A stretch of DNA of 60,209 nucleotides, taken from NCBI GenBank assembly GCA_027038965.1, contig JALWFG010000003.1:1-60209 (forward strand), in the 5' to 3' direction. Positions 41,555 to 50,945 of the stretch are shown here, in pieces. Positions within the stretch are counted from its first letter, which is position 1, and each line of letters opens with the position of its first letter. This DNA is from Candidatus Desulfofervidaceae bacterium (GTDB taxonomy: Bacteria; Desulfobacterota; Desulfofervidia; Desulfofervidales; Desulfofervidaceae). Under the pieces are notes generated by a model. The model was given only the letters and a program-made list of their open reading frames with translations, ran no database searches and had not been told where the DNA came from. Made by a program: the position numbers and the translations under genes.

Positions 41555-42516
41555 AAAGGATAGCCTATTATCTCTGCTTGATTTCTCCCTTTTTAATTCT
41601 GCCTCTAAGTCTGGTCATTGGACCGGTTGCCATCCCTTTAGAAGATATTTTTAGGCTGTTCTCAGGTCATTACCCTTCTACTTTTGGTTTGATTGTCTTA
41701 AACATCCGCCTGCCCAGAATTTTATTGGCCATGGAGATAGGAGCTGCCCTTTCAGTCTCTGGTGCAGTGCTTCAGGCAATTTTTCAAAACCCTCTAGTTG
41801 ACACTTATATCCTGGGTATCGCTGCTGGAGGAGGTTTTGGAACAACCTTAGCCTTTCTCATAGGATTCTCTTGGCAAGTTGCACCATTTGCCTTTGCCTG
41901 TGCCTTGTTAGCCGTAGTAATAACCTGTTATCTTGCCAAAGTAAAGGAAGCTATTACGCCCATTTCTCTAGTGCTGGCCGGTATTATTGTTAATGCCTTT
42001 TTTTCCGCCGGGACTTCTTTATTTAAAATCTTTCTCTCTCATGAAAGACTGGCAGAGGTAATCTATTGGCTTATGGGCAGTTTGAGCAATGCTGATTGGA
42101 GGCAGGTCAAGTTTTCCTTGCCCTTGGTCATCCTTTGCCTTACGCTTGTCTTTTTAATGCGCTGGAGACTAAATGTCCTTTCTTTAAATGAAACTATGGT
42201 CAATAACAAGATAAAACTCGCTTTTATAGGGCTCGTTTCTTTGATGACCGCCATCTCAGTGGCAGTATGCGGGATTGTGGGCTGGATTGGACTTATCATA
42301 CCTCATTTAATACGTATGGGCTTTGGAGCCGATCATAAAAGATTAATCCCCCTAAGTGCAACCCTTGGGGCTACCATGTTGGTCGCCGCCGATGACCTGG
42401 CCCGAAGTATGACGCCTTATGAAATTCCGTTGGGACTGATTACCGCCTTGCTTGGTCTTCCCTTCTTTGCCTATCTGCTTAAAAAGACAGGTGGAGGGTG
42501 GAATGCTCAAAGTTGA
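41551..42516 (+). CDS. FecCD-family iron-chelate/B12 ABC permease
   Basis: 321 residues, about nine hydrophobic helices. LNIRLPRILLAMEIGAALSVSGAVLQAIFQNPLVDTYILGI is the BtuC/FecCD signature, then GWIGLIIPHLIRMGFG and the end IPLGLITALLGLPFFAYLLKK. Transports cobalamin, siderophore or heme. GTG start at 41551. The ATPase follows with 14-nt overlap; no substrate-binding protein gene is in the window. Confidence 0.9.
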   Translation: MKRIAYYLCLISPFLILPLSLVIGPVAIPLEDIFRLFSGHYPSTFGLIVLNIRLPRILLAMEIGAALSVSGAVLQAIFQNPLVDTYILGIAAGGGFGTTLAFLIGFSWQVAPFAFACALLAVVITCYLAKVKEAITPISLVLAGIIVNAFFSAGTSLFKIFLSHERLAEVIYWLMGSLSNADWRQVKFSLPLVILCLTLVFLMRWRLNVLSLNETMVNNKIKLAFIGLVSLMTAISVAVCGIVGWIGLIIPHLIRMGFGADHKRLIPLSATLGATMLVAADDLARSMTPYEIPLGLITALLGLPFFAYLLKKTGGGWNAQS

Positions 42517-43258
42517 GAATGTGGAGCTCCAACTTCCTAATTTTCATTTAAAGGAAATTTCCTTTGAGGTAAAAGAAAATCAAATTTGTGCCCTTCTGGG
42601 GCCCAATGGCAGTGGAAAGACAAGCCTTCTTAATTGCATTGCTGGAATTTATTCCTTTCAAAAAGGGAATATATACTTGAATGACCACGATATAAAGCTT
42701 CTCTCTTCCAAACGCCTTGCCCAACTCATAGGATACTTGCCCCAAAAAATGGGCCCGTCTATGTCTTATGCAGTAAGGGAATTTGTCGTAACTGGACTGG
42801 CAAACCAAATTGGCCTTTTTGGATGTCCGCAAAAAAGACACTATCAAAAGGTTTTGGATTGTCTTCAAACACTGGGCATTTCTTATTTAAAGGACAGGTT
42901 TCTTAAGCAGCTAAGCGGAGGAGAGATGCAATTAGTTCGGCTAGCTCGAGTGCTCGTAAAAGGACCTAAAATTCTACTTTTAGACGAACCAACCACCTAT
43001 CTGGATTTAAAAAATCAGGTCAAAATCATGAATACCATTAAAGGCCTGGCTCAAAAGGGCATTACCACCTTGATCAGCCTCCATGACCCTAATCTGGCCT
43101 CCCTTTATGTCGATCAAATCGTGCTCCTAAAGTCTGGCAAAATTCTTGCCCAGGGGGCAACCAAGACCGTTTTAAAAAAGGAATTAATAGAAGAACTTTA
43201 TGAAATGCCTATAAAGGTAATTGACGTAGATGGCTTGAGACTGATTGTAGGAGATTGA
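42503..43258 (+). CDS. FecE/BtuD-type ABC ATPase
   Basis: 251 residues. Walker A LLGPNGSGKTS, Q-loop GYLPQ, signature QLSGGEMQLVRLARVL, Walker B ILLLDEPTTYLD, H-switch ISLHDPNLAS. GGAGGGTGGA supports ATG 42503; the frame is open further into the permease gene. Partner of 41551-42516. Confidence 0.9.
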   Translation: MLKVENVELQLPNFHLKEISFEVKENQICALLGPNGSGKTSLLNCIAGIYSFQKGNIYLNDHDIKLLSSKRLAQLIGYLPQKMGPSMSYAVREFVVTGLANQIGLFGCPQKRHYQKVLDCLQTLGISYLKDRFLKQLSGGEMQLVRLARVLVKGPKILLLDEPTTYLDLKNQVKIMNTIKGLAQKGITTLISLHDPNLASLYVDQIVLLKSGKILAQGATKTVLKKELIEELYEMPIKVIDVDGLRLIVGD

Positions 43259-43345
43259 ATCAATGCCCGGACCTTACTTTATTCAAACTATATTAATCCT
43301 TGACTTTAACTTTCTGCTCCAGCTATATTTTGAAAGGGCTTATAA

Positions 43346-44212
43346 ATGAGGAAAGAAAACAAAATAGGCCTTGTGTTAGGAGGTGGCGCAGCAAGGGGGC
43401 TAGCTCACATAGGCTTACTGGAATTTTTTGATGAAAAAGGATTAAGATTTGATATAATATGCGGCAACAGCATGGGGGCCTTCATTGGGGCCTTATATCT
43501 TTTGAATAAGGACGTTTATTCATTAAAGCAAGTCCTATTAGATTACCTTCAAAATCCTCTCTATCGGAAGTTAAAGTTTAGCTATTGGCTTCAAAGTCGG
43601 AAACAAGGTTCTGTTATTCACCAAATGAAAGGCTTAATCAAAAAGGGGGTTATCACCTTTAGTTTTTTCAGAAGTTGTTTGGTTTCTAACGAGGTTTATG
43701 ATAAGGTAATTGGCTACTTCTTTGATAACTATACCTTCTCTGATTTAAGATTGCCCTTTGGATGTTCCGCCTTAGATTTGGCAAGTGGTCAGGAGATTAT
43801 TTTTGGAAAGGGGCCTTTAAAACCTGCCATTATGGCCACTTGTGCCTTACCTGGAATTTTACCTCCGGTAAAAATGGGTAATTGCCTTTTAGTAGATGGT
43901 GGTTTTATAAACCGTGTTCCTGTCAAATTGGCTCACTTTTTAGGGGCAGATGTAACAATCGCAATAGACGTGGGAGGAAATTTAACCCCGCCTAAATCCC
44001 TGAATACAGGGATAGAAATAGTATTGAGGGCAAACGCCATGGTAAGATACTATTTGAACCAAATTCAAATAAAAGAGGCAGACTTGGTTTTGAAACCTAG
44101 GGTAGGACATATTCACTGGGCTGATTTTGACCGTCTTTCTGAACTTATTGACCTTGGCCGAAGATGTGCTGAGGAAAATTGGTCACAAATAAGGTCAATT
44201 CTAGAAATCTAA
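43346..44212 (+). CDS. patatin-like phospholipase (RssA type)
   Basis: 288 residues. Oxyanion GGGAARG, nucleophile in GNSMG, catalytic Asp in VDGGF: the Ser-Asp dyad of bacterial patatins. LVLGGGAARGLAHIGLLE is typical. Cytoplasmic or membrane-associated; substrate unknown. Converges on the nitroreductase-like gene with 4-nt overlap. Confidence 0.85.
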   Translation: MRKENKIGLVLGGGAARGLAHIGLLEFFDEKGLRFDIICGNSMGAFIGALYLLNKDVYSLKQVLLDYLQNPLYRKLKFSYWLQSRKQGSVIHQMKGLIKKGVITFSFFRSCLVSNEVYDKVIGYFFDNYTFSDLRLPFGCSALDLASGQEIIFGKGPLKPAIMATCALPGILPPVKMGNCLLVDGGFINRVPVKLAHFLGADVTIAIDVGGNLTPPKSLNTGIEIVLRANAMVRYYLNQIQIKEADLVLKPRVGHIHWADFDRLSELIDLGRRCAEENWSQIRSILEI

Positions 44213-45306
44213 TCTCTTTTAATTGTTAAAATGTCTTCTACTTTTCTCCTTAAGGCGCTAGAGGTAGGTGGAGGGGCATAGCCTAGGCGAAAGAGCATAA
44301 TAAGTCCACCTGCCTCTGAAAAGGAATTTTGGGAAAAAATTTCCTTAAAATCGGCATAAAGTTGTCGGATTAGGGATAAATGTTGGGGAGAAAAACCTTC
44401 GCCATTTCTTTTGAGTAGCCGCAGTATAAATAGGGTTAATACCGTGATGGGCTGAATAGCCAAACGGTGCTTGGTAGCCCTTAAAAATATTCGTTGAATG
44501 GCCCTGCCCCCAGTTAAGAAATCTGTGTTTTCAGACCTTTCCGTAGTGACCAAGCAGGCTATGGGTGCTGAATACATGAGCAAAAAGGTTTGCAATGAAG
44601 CAATTTTACTCATTCCTAAGCGGTTCAGGGCCTGCATCCGAGACCAAGGCCGAGTGAATTTTAAAAACCATTCTCCAAGTTTACCCACCTCTAAGGTGTC
44701 TACTGCCAAACCATCCCTAGTTTGCTCCTTTTCTTCTTTGGTAAATCGGAGTTTTTTATGCAGGTCTTCATGAAGAGACTGCATTTCAAAACGAATCCAA
44801 TCGGCCTTCCAGACAAGCTTGGCCAGTCTGAAGATTAATTTGGAATCATCTACCCAATGAAGCTTTACCCCTGGGAACCTAGCCACTTCCCTTCTAAGGG
44901 CCTCTTTTACATATATAGGAACAGGCCAGTATTTGTAGTAGGGCTTGCGGTTAACACACCTTTTAGGGATATATTCATAAAGGGGATCCCTTTCCCCCTT
45001 CGTCCAAGAAAGGTAAATATTGGCAATAAGTAGGTTGTTTTCTCTCTCAGGAAAATAATTTATTTCTGGCTCAAGCCCAAAATGGGAAGCCGCAATAGCG
45101 ATATTTTCAATCACTGCTCCTAGGGCAACATAAGGGGCATAATTGTTTACATCAAAAAAGGAATTTCCTCTCCCAGGGACAAAAAAGAGTTGTATTAGGG
45201 ATTGTTTGGGATGCCAAACAAAATGCCATGGTTGAAGGTTATCCCCTGAAGGGGCCATCCCTCCATAGCAAACGATTTCTTTTATGGTTTCAATAGAAAT
45301 TTGCAT
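44209..45306 (-). CDS. nitroreductase-family protein paired with ThiF-like gene
   Basis: 365 residues. APSGDNLQPWHFVWH is the FMN-binding start of the nitroreductase fold; central NRKPYYKYWPVP and FLLMYSAPIACLVTTE; TGGRAIQRIFLRATKHRLAIQPITVL near the end matches the Acg-like long forms. Last gene of the minus-strand run. Proteins uniting a ThiF and a nitroreductase part are known (mycobacterial MoeY/Rv1355c type), supporting joint action with the next gene. Reaction unknown. Confidence 0.75.
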   Translation of the reverse strand: MQISIETIKEIVCYGGMAPSGDNLQPWHFVWHPKQSLIQLFFVPGRGNSFFDVNNYAPYVALGAVIENIAIAASHFGLEPEINYFPERENNLLIANIYLSWTKGERDPLYEYIPKRCVNRKPYYKYWPVPIYVKEALRREVARFPGVKLHWVDDSKLIFRLAKLVWKADWIRFEMQSLHEDLHKKLRFTKEEKEQTRDGLAVDTLEVGKLGEWFLKFTRPWSRMQALNRLGMSKIASLQTFLLMYSAPIACLVTTERSENTDFLTGGRAIQRIFLRATKHRLAIQPITVLTLFILRLLKRNGEGFSPQHLSLIRQLYADFKEIFSQNSFSEAGGLIMLFRLGYAPPPTSSALRRKVEDILTIKRD

Positions 45307-45315
45307 TTTTGTATC

Positions 45316-46185
45316 CTAAATCAAAAATTTTTTGATAACCCATCTTTTAAACCGCTGGATGGGATGGCGGTTTCCTCCCAATAAATACCCTTTTTTGTAT
45401 CTTTTGACAAAGGGGTCAAACTGAATGTAGTGGGGTACTGCCTTGGGCCTCTTTCGCTTTAGAACGATATTTAATACCTCCATTCCTACAAAGGCAGAAC
45501 ACAACTCGCAGGCGATAAAAGATGAGGGTCCTTTGCCTCTCCTTAGACTGACACTTCCCAAATCCATATAATTTAAATGGAATCCTTTGGGAGTAAGCCC
45601 CACTGCAAAGGCAACAATTTTATCTAAGTAGTCCATTTGATCATCAATATCAAAATATTCATCAAAAGACATTCCATCCGGGGCAAATACTAAAAATGCG
45701 GCTCCAAATCCTATAGGGCCTGCCGTAAGGGCATAGATATTTTTCTCCTTGGCCTTTTTAAAAAAGAGCCTTCTTGCCTCTATGTTAAAAAAGTCAAGGC
45801 CGTCTATGGCTACATCCACGCCGTCAAGAAAGGCATCAATATTTTGTCTGTTGATAGCAGGAAAGGGTGTGATCTTCAGATAGGGATTTATGTCTAAGGC
45901 CAGTCTTTGCATTGTTTCAACCTTAGATTTCCCAATTGAGGAGACCGTGGCCCCTACTTGACGGTTGAAATTGACAATCTCAAAACGGTCTTCATCAGCA
46001 ATATGAAAACCACCGACACCTAACCGGGCTAAGGTCAAAAGATGGAGTCCTCCTACTCCACCCATTCCTGCTATGGCTACCTTAACATTCCTTAGTTGTT
46101 CCTGTTCTTCTGAACTGATAAGGCCAACATTGCGACAAAAGGCCTGTTGATAAAAGGATTTAACCTTTTCTTCCTTCATTCGCAA
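45316..46185 (-). CDS. ThiF/E1-like adenylating enzyme
   Basis: 289 residues. VAIAGMGGVGGLHLLTLARLGVG with ATP loop G-x-G-G-V-G, DEDRFEIVNFNRQ, GKSKVETM and VDVAIDGLDFF: E1-type adenylation signature. No CxxC zinc pairs are seen, unlike MoeB/ThiF proper. The family acts on small ubiquitin-like proteins or peptides, but no such small protein is adjacent. Overlaps the RND gene by 26 nt. Confidence 0.8.
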   Translation of the reverse strand: MRMKEEKVKSFYQQAFCRNVGLISSEEQEQLRNVKVAIAGMGGVGGLHLLTLARLGVGGFHIADEDRFEIVNFNRQVGATVSSIGKSKVETMQRLALDINPYLKITPFPAINRQNIDAFLDGVDVAIDGLDFFNIEARRLFFKKAKEKNIYALTAGPIGFGAAFLVFAPDGMSFDEYFDIDDQMDYLDKIVAFAVGLTPKGFHLNYMDLGSVSLRRGKGPSSFIACELCSAFVGMEVLNIVLKRKRPKAVPHYIQFDPFVKRYKKGYLLGGNRHPIQRFKRWVIKKFLI

Positions 46186-48460
46186 ACCTAGGTTTAAATG
46201 TTATTAATAAAGCAGGTAAAATGAGCAAGTCTCCTATAAGGGCCGTAAACATGATTAATGTGGTTAAATAGCCAAAGTGTTTTGTGGGAACAAAGTTGGA
46301 AAAAATGAGTACCCCAAAGCCTAAGGCCAGAATAACAGAAGTAAAAACAATGGCCTCTCCCTTTATTTTTATGGTTTCAAAAAGGGCCTTTTGATAGTCT
46401 CCACTAGTTTGACTTAGGCAATAGCCAAAGGTATGCAAAAAATGAATGGTATCATCCACAACAATCCCTATAGCAATAGCAGAAATCATTGAAGTGGCTG
46501 TACTTAAAGGTATCCCCCACAATCCCATAATACCAAAGTTTACAAAAATAGGAAAGACATTTGGAACAATACTAATCAATCCCACAGATAGCGACCTAAA
46601 CAATAAAAACATCATTCCAAAGATAATGACCATGGCTAGGCCCAAGCTGCTTACTTGGCTGTTCACCATCGTATCAATAATATCGGCCTCAAGGACCGGG
46701 TTGCCAGTAATTCGAGCCTTTAAATCTGGAAATTTTCTTTTTAAATATGACCTTATTTGTCCAATAATTTTTTTGGTCTTTGAAGAACTGTGTTCTGAAA
46801 GCCTTACTTGAACTGTAGCCCAATTATATTCAGAATTGACAAAGCTTTTCAAATCACTCTCATCATAAAGTAGGAGATATTGAGATATTAAGGGCTTTGA
46901 TTGAGGTAACCGATAGTAAAGAGGATTATTGTTATGAAAGGCTTGATTGGTCTTTTTCAAAAAATCAACCAACGAGATGGTTCTATCTACCTTTGGTATA
47001 TGTCTTAAATAAGTCTGCAGGGCTTCAACCCTTCCCAAAATGGCAGGGTCTTTAAAAAGGTCTCTTTTTTCTCCTTTAAGAGAAATTTCCAAAATCTGAG
47101 TTCCGCTTATGTGTTTTTCTACAAAAAGGGTAGCTCGATAAATTGGAGCCTCTCTTTTGAAAAAATTTATTAAATTGGTTTCTACCTTTAGATGAAAAAT
47201 GGCCCAAAAACTCATAATCATGATAACGCTGCTTGCTCCTAGAATCATACCGGGGTGAGCAACATTAAACTTGGTGAGTTTAAGTAGGAACCTGTCCATA
47301 AATGGGTGAGAATTGAGATGGAGAGTTTGCCTGTATCTGGAGGGAAATGGCCTTAAGACCAGAATGTTAGGCAAAAGAATAAAAGTAAGCAAAAAGGCTA
47401 TTCCAATCCCTAAGGTGGCTGAAAGTCCCAGTTCTCTAATGGCAGGAATTTTACTCACATATAAAGAGGCAAAGCCGGCCATTGTGGTGGTGCTAGTCAG
47501 AAAGCAAGGGGATATCAACTGAGAAATTGTGTTTTGAAGGGCAGCAGGAGCTGGTTTTAAAGGCAGTTCTTGCAAATATTCAGATAAAAGATGAACAGCA
47601 TCTGAAATAGAAAGGGCAATGATAACCGGAGGAAGAACGGTGGTCACATTATTCATACTCCCTCCAATTAAATACAGGCCAGCTACCGTCCAAATAAGGG
47701 AGGATAAAATTACAGCCAAAGGAGAAAGTATACCCCAAAAAGACCGAAATATGAGATAAAGGATTAAGATAATCAAGCTTAAAGAAATAGGCAAAAAGGT
47801 TTTTAAATCCTTTTGCATATAAAGGGCCAAAGCACAGTCTCGCACTGTCTTGCCTGTAAGAAAAATCTTTTTAAGCCCTAAGTGGGTAAAAACCTTTTTC
47901 ACCCCTTCTATCGTTTCTTGTCTATACTTGTCTTTTCTCGGAAGGTCCTCCAATTCAATAAAAATGGCAGTCGCCTTCCCATCAGGCGAAATCAAATTTT
48001 TCACAAATAAGGGGTTCTCAAGGGCTTCTTTTCTTATTTTTTTCAAAGCATACAGTCCTTGAGGAACTTCTGTATATAAAGGTTCTACCACCAAGTCTTC
48101 ACCTTCGGTGCGAACATCTACCGTATTAGAAAGACTGATAACCCGTCTTACATAAGGCAGGGCTTCTATCTGTTCGGTGGCCTTTTTTATAATTTTTAAA
48201 ACCGAAGGCTGAAAAATGCCATTTTTGCTCTCAAAGGCGGCAATGATAAACTCGTCTGTGCCAAATTGATTTTGCCATTGTTTAAAAAAGAGATAGTCAG
48301 GATTGTCTTTCATAATTAAGGCCGTGACCGAAGTGTCAATGTGAAGCTTCTGGCAGAAGAAGAAGGCAATAATTGTAAGCCCAAATAAGAGACACAAGGT
48401 AATTCGGGGATGTTTGGTGGTCTTTAAAAAGCTCTTAGTAAAAATATCTTTAAAAGTCAT
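46160..48460 (-). CDS. RND/MMPL-family exporter
   Basis: 766 residues with the 12-helix RND plan in two halves: one helix, a periplasmic loop (residues about 40-210), five helices (IILILYLIFRSFWGILSPL, VIIALSISDAVHLLSEYL), then again, with AIAIGIVVDDTIHFLHTF in the second half. The SDA.H / DDT.H intramembrane Asp residues are the proton-relay sites. Similar to HpnN and other hydrophobic-molecule exporters. With the barrel and LolA-like genes it forms an envelope transport set. Confidence 0.85.
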   Translation of the reverse strand: MTFKDIFTKSFLKTTKHPRITLCLLFGLTIIAFFFCQKLHIDTSVTALIMKDNPDYLFFKQWQNQFGTDEFIIAAFESKNGIFQPSVLKIIKKATEQIEALPYVRRVISLSNTVDVRTEGEDLVVEPLYTEVPQGLYALKKIRKEALENPLFVKNLISPDGKATAIFIELEDLPRKDKYRQETIEGVKKVFTHLGLKKIFLTGKTVRDCALALYMQKDLKTFLPISLSLIILILYLIFRSFWGILSPLAVILSSLIWTVAGLYLIGGSMNNVTTVLPPVIIALSISDAVHLLSEYLQELPLKPAPAALQNTISQLISPCFLTSTTTMAGFASLYVSKIPAIRELGLSATLGIGIAFLLTFILLPNILVLRPFPSRYRQTLHLNSHPFMDRFLLKLTKFNVAHPGMILGASSVIMIMSFWAIFHLKVETNLINFFKREAPIYRATLFVEKHISGTQILEISLKGEKRDLFKDPAILGRVEALQTYLRHIPKVDRTISLVDFLKKTNQAFHNNNPLYYRLPQSKPLISQYLLLYDESDLKSFVNSEYNWATVQVRLSEHSSSKTKKIIGQIRSYLKRKFPDLKARITGNPVLEADIIDTMVNSQVSSLGLAMVIIFGMMFLLFRSLSVGLISIVPNVFPIFVNFGIMGLWGIPLSTATSMISAIAIGIVVDDTIHFLHTFGYCLSQTSGDYQKALFETIKIKGEAIVFTSVILALGFGVLIFSNFVPTKHFGYLTTLIMFTALIGDLLILPALLITFKPRFANEGRKG

Positions 48461-49844
48461 ATTCTACATAAAAGTAAATTTGGTCACAGTTATCAAAATT
48501 CCCAAAAAGGGTATCTCGATTACCTTCAAAAATATTCAGGCCGGTTTTTAAAATCCAGTTATCCACAAAATGTATTTTCAGCTCTGGGTTAAGATAATAA
48601 CTCCTATCGCTTAGGTTCCAATAGAATTCAAGCTCCGGCACAAATTTACCTCTTAGCAGATCTTGGCTTAGGCGCCCATGAAGCCCGTTGTTTATGTGTT
48701 TAAAAAAAATAATCGGACAATAGTTAAAAATAATTTGCTGAGAAAACTGAAGATTTAAATAGAAATTATTGGCAGATAGATAATCTACTCCTAACACATA
48801 AAATAGGGTGTCATGTTTGGAAATCCTAAAATTTGTATTCATAAACCTTGTCCCTTTGGTATAGGCCAATTCTCCCCTTACTCCAAAGTCCCCCCAAGTA
48901 GTTTCCATTTCAACTCCCCAAATATGTGTGCGGTAAAAAAGGGCGTGAATATTGGGATCGGCAATTGAGTTCCAATTCAGATGCGTTAGGTAGGTGTTGA
49001 GGCCACTTTGAGCGTATAAAGAAAAGTCATTTTGGAACAAATCACTTTTTAACACCGGCATATCAGACCAAGTATAAAGATAACTGAAGGCCACATCGTA
49101 TTTGTTTACTGTTCCTGCAACTCTTAAACCCCATTCTGTATTTTTAAAATTTTTTGATGGCTTATGATAAATCACACTGCTGTTTAATAAGAGAGTTTTA
49201 GCTGAAGGAGGTAAAACGCTTTGCTTAATGGCCCTTTTTGTATGGTTAAAAAGGGCCCAGTCCCTGCCCCAAAAATCAATTTGGTCATCCTTGAAAAAGG
49301 GGATAAAAATGCCTTCTATTTCCCAATTGTCATTGGGATAGAAATCCAATTTGGCCATCCAAATAGGAATTTTCCTCCCTTCTAAGTTTCTTACAATGAA
49401 TTCTCGCATGTCCTGCGGATTGACATTATCCACAGGACTTACTTCATCTGTCTTGCCCCATCTTACAATCTGCTTACCCAATCGAAAGTCAAATTTGGAA
49501 AAATGGGTTGTGAAATAGGCCTCAAAAAGATGCGGATCAATCTCCTCATCGGCGTCCTCATTTTTGTACCAAATATAGTCCATATCCAAAGAAACAAGGA
49601 AATCAAAGCATTCACTCAAGTTGCCCTTCGCCCTAAGCCGAAATTCATCTCTCCATTCATAAAGATCCTCATATTCGTTGTCTTTATTCATATCTGTAGA
49701 AAATTTAGTCCAGACATAGCCGTTTAATTCCAGATCTGAGAATGATGCCATAGCCTGAGTGTCAAATTTTAATAGTAAAAGACATAAGAAAAAGATTGTC
49801 TTAAACAGTTTATCTTGACATATAACGCTTAGTAAACATCTCAT
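48450..49844 (-). CDS. DUF1302-like outer-membrane beta-barrel
   Basis: 464 residues. Signal peptide (FFLCLLLLKFDTQAMA), then ELNGYVWTKFSTDMN, amphipathic strands through the whole length, GKQIVRWGKTDEVSPVDNVNPQDMREF (the DUF1302 hallmark R.G...WG..D) and a C-terminal strand YFYVEYDF ending in Phe, as required for BAM insertion. Probably an outer-membrane pore for the RND partner. Overlaps neighbours on both sides. Confidence 0.75.
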   Translation of the reverse strand: MRCLLSVICQDKLFKTIFFLCLLLLKFDTQAMASFSDLELNGYVWTKFSTDMNKDNEYEDLYEWRDEFRLRAKGNLSECFDFLVSLDMDYIWYKNEDADEEIDPHLFEAYFTTHFSKFDFRLGKQIVRWGKTDEVSPVDNVNPQDMREFIVRNLEGRKIPIWMAKLDFYPNDNWEIEGIFIPFFKDDQIDFWGRDWALFNHTKRAIKQSVLPPSAKTLLLNSSVIYHKPSKNFKNTEWGLRVAGTVNKYDVAFSYLYTWSDMPVLKSDLFQNDFSLYAQSGLNTYLTHLNWNSIADPNIHALFYRTHIWGVEMETTWGDFGVRGELAYTKGTRFMNTNFRISKHDTLFYVLGVDYLSANNFYLNLQFSQQIIFNYCPIIFFKHINNGLHGRLSQDLLRGKFVPELEFYWNLSDRSYYLNPELKIHFVDNWILKTGLNIFEGNRDTLFGNFDNCDQIYFYVEYDF

Positions 49845-50571
49845 CAGAAAGGCCTAGATTATACTTGATATCTTTAACCACAAGACGGGTGCGATGGTGT
49901 TCTTTAAGATTTATCATCTCTGTATCGGTAGCCGTCCAAATTCCTTGAATACACTTGAGTTTATGCACCAAAAATTGCTTTATAAGTTCTCCTTTTCTGT
50001 TATACAAATCCATTCGAACGGGAATATAAATGCCTTTTACTATCCAACTTATAATCTTTCCATACTGGGAATGAGAATTCTTTTTAGGAATACTTTGCAA
50101 TACCCAGCAGTCCCAACCTTGGTATCTTTCCTCTCTTAAAAGGGTGTGAACATCTTTTTGGGGTTTCCTTCTTTCCATATCCTCATAAGTAAAATCAGAG
50201 TTAACGAAACTGTTGTCCTTTTTAGAAGAAACTATTCGTCTTACCCTCCTTAAAGCAGGTAAGTAAAGAAATTGGTCATCTTCCCGATCCTTATTTTCCC
50301 AGGCCAAGAAGGTGGTATCTTTTATATCGGCAGGGCTAAGAAAACGAATAAACACCTTGCGCAATGAACCATAGTCTTTTTCTGCCATAACCATAGTTCT
50401 TATTCGCTGCTGGCCATGCTTATCTATAAGAGTCATTTGCATTTGGACATAAAAATCCCTGCCATCATTCCTAGAATAAACCTTTTGAGCAATCTCTAGT
50501 CCTGTAATGGCCCATGAGTATGAAACAAAAAATAGCAGACAAACTATTGGAAATATAAGCCTACCCTTCAT
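49810..50571 (-). CDS. outer membrane lipoprotein-sorting (LolA-like) protein
   Basis: 253 residues. Signal peptide (IFPIVCLLFFVSYSWA), GLEIAQKVYSRNDGRDFYVQMQMTL, IKDTTFLAWENK and QFLYLPALRRVRRI, then DFTYEDMERR: the LolA-like fold (PF17131 type) regularly found with MMPL exporters and DUF1302 barrels. Probably a periplasmic lipid carrier. First gene of the cluster; transcription would start in 50572-50945. Confidence 0.8.
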   Translation of the reverse strand: MKGRLIFPIVCLLFFVSYSWAITGLEIAQKVYSRNDGRDFYVQMQMTLIDKHGQQRIRTMVMAEKDYGSLRKVFIRFLSPADIKDTTFLAWENKDREDDQFLYLPALRRVRRIVSSKKDNSFVNSDFTYEDMERRKPQKDVHTLLREERYQGWDCWVLQSIPKKNSHSQYGKIISWIVKGIYIPVRMDLYNRKGELIKQFLVHKLKCIQGIWTATDTEMINLKEHHRTRLVVKDIKYNLGLSDEMFTKRYMSR

Positions 50572-50894
50572 GATTTCATGATAATGAATTTGCCAAGAAA
50601 GTCAAGAAAAATTAGAGAATACAAGGTAAATTTGTTTTTTAAATTTTACCCCTTTGTTTGGCAATATAAATGTTTGAGGCATGGACACTTATCACTTACA
50701 TATTTGAGTTTGTATTTTTAGGAAAAATTTTGCCCTTCTCTTTAAGAAAACCATTTATAAAATATTTAAGGCATAAAATTTACCATTAAAATCAATAGGA
50801 ATTTTTTTCTTAATAAGGACAAAAATGTTCCTTTGTTATTCTTTTTAGTTTAGAACAAAAATCCTTATATTCCCTTAAAATAAGTTATTTTTTG

Positions 50895-50911
50895 TTGGCA
50901 TATATTTTGCT
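50895..50911 (+). promoter_or_regulatory. sigma-54 promoter of PEP-CTERM gene
   Basis: TTGGCA-TATATT-TTGCT: GG and GC are separated by exactly 10 nt, near the consensus TGGCAC-N5-TTGCW. The gene's ATG is 34 nt further, with AAAGGAGGG between. The rest of 50572-50894 is A+T-rich, with AGGAC/TGTTCCT-like dyads but no gene. Confidence 0.75.
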
Positions 50912-50945
50912 AATTTTAGCGCAAGAATAAAGGAGGGTAAAAATT

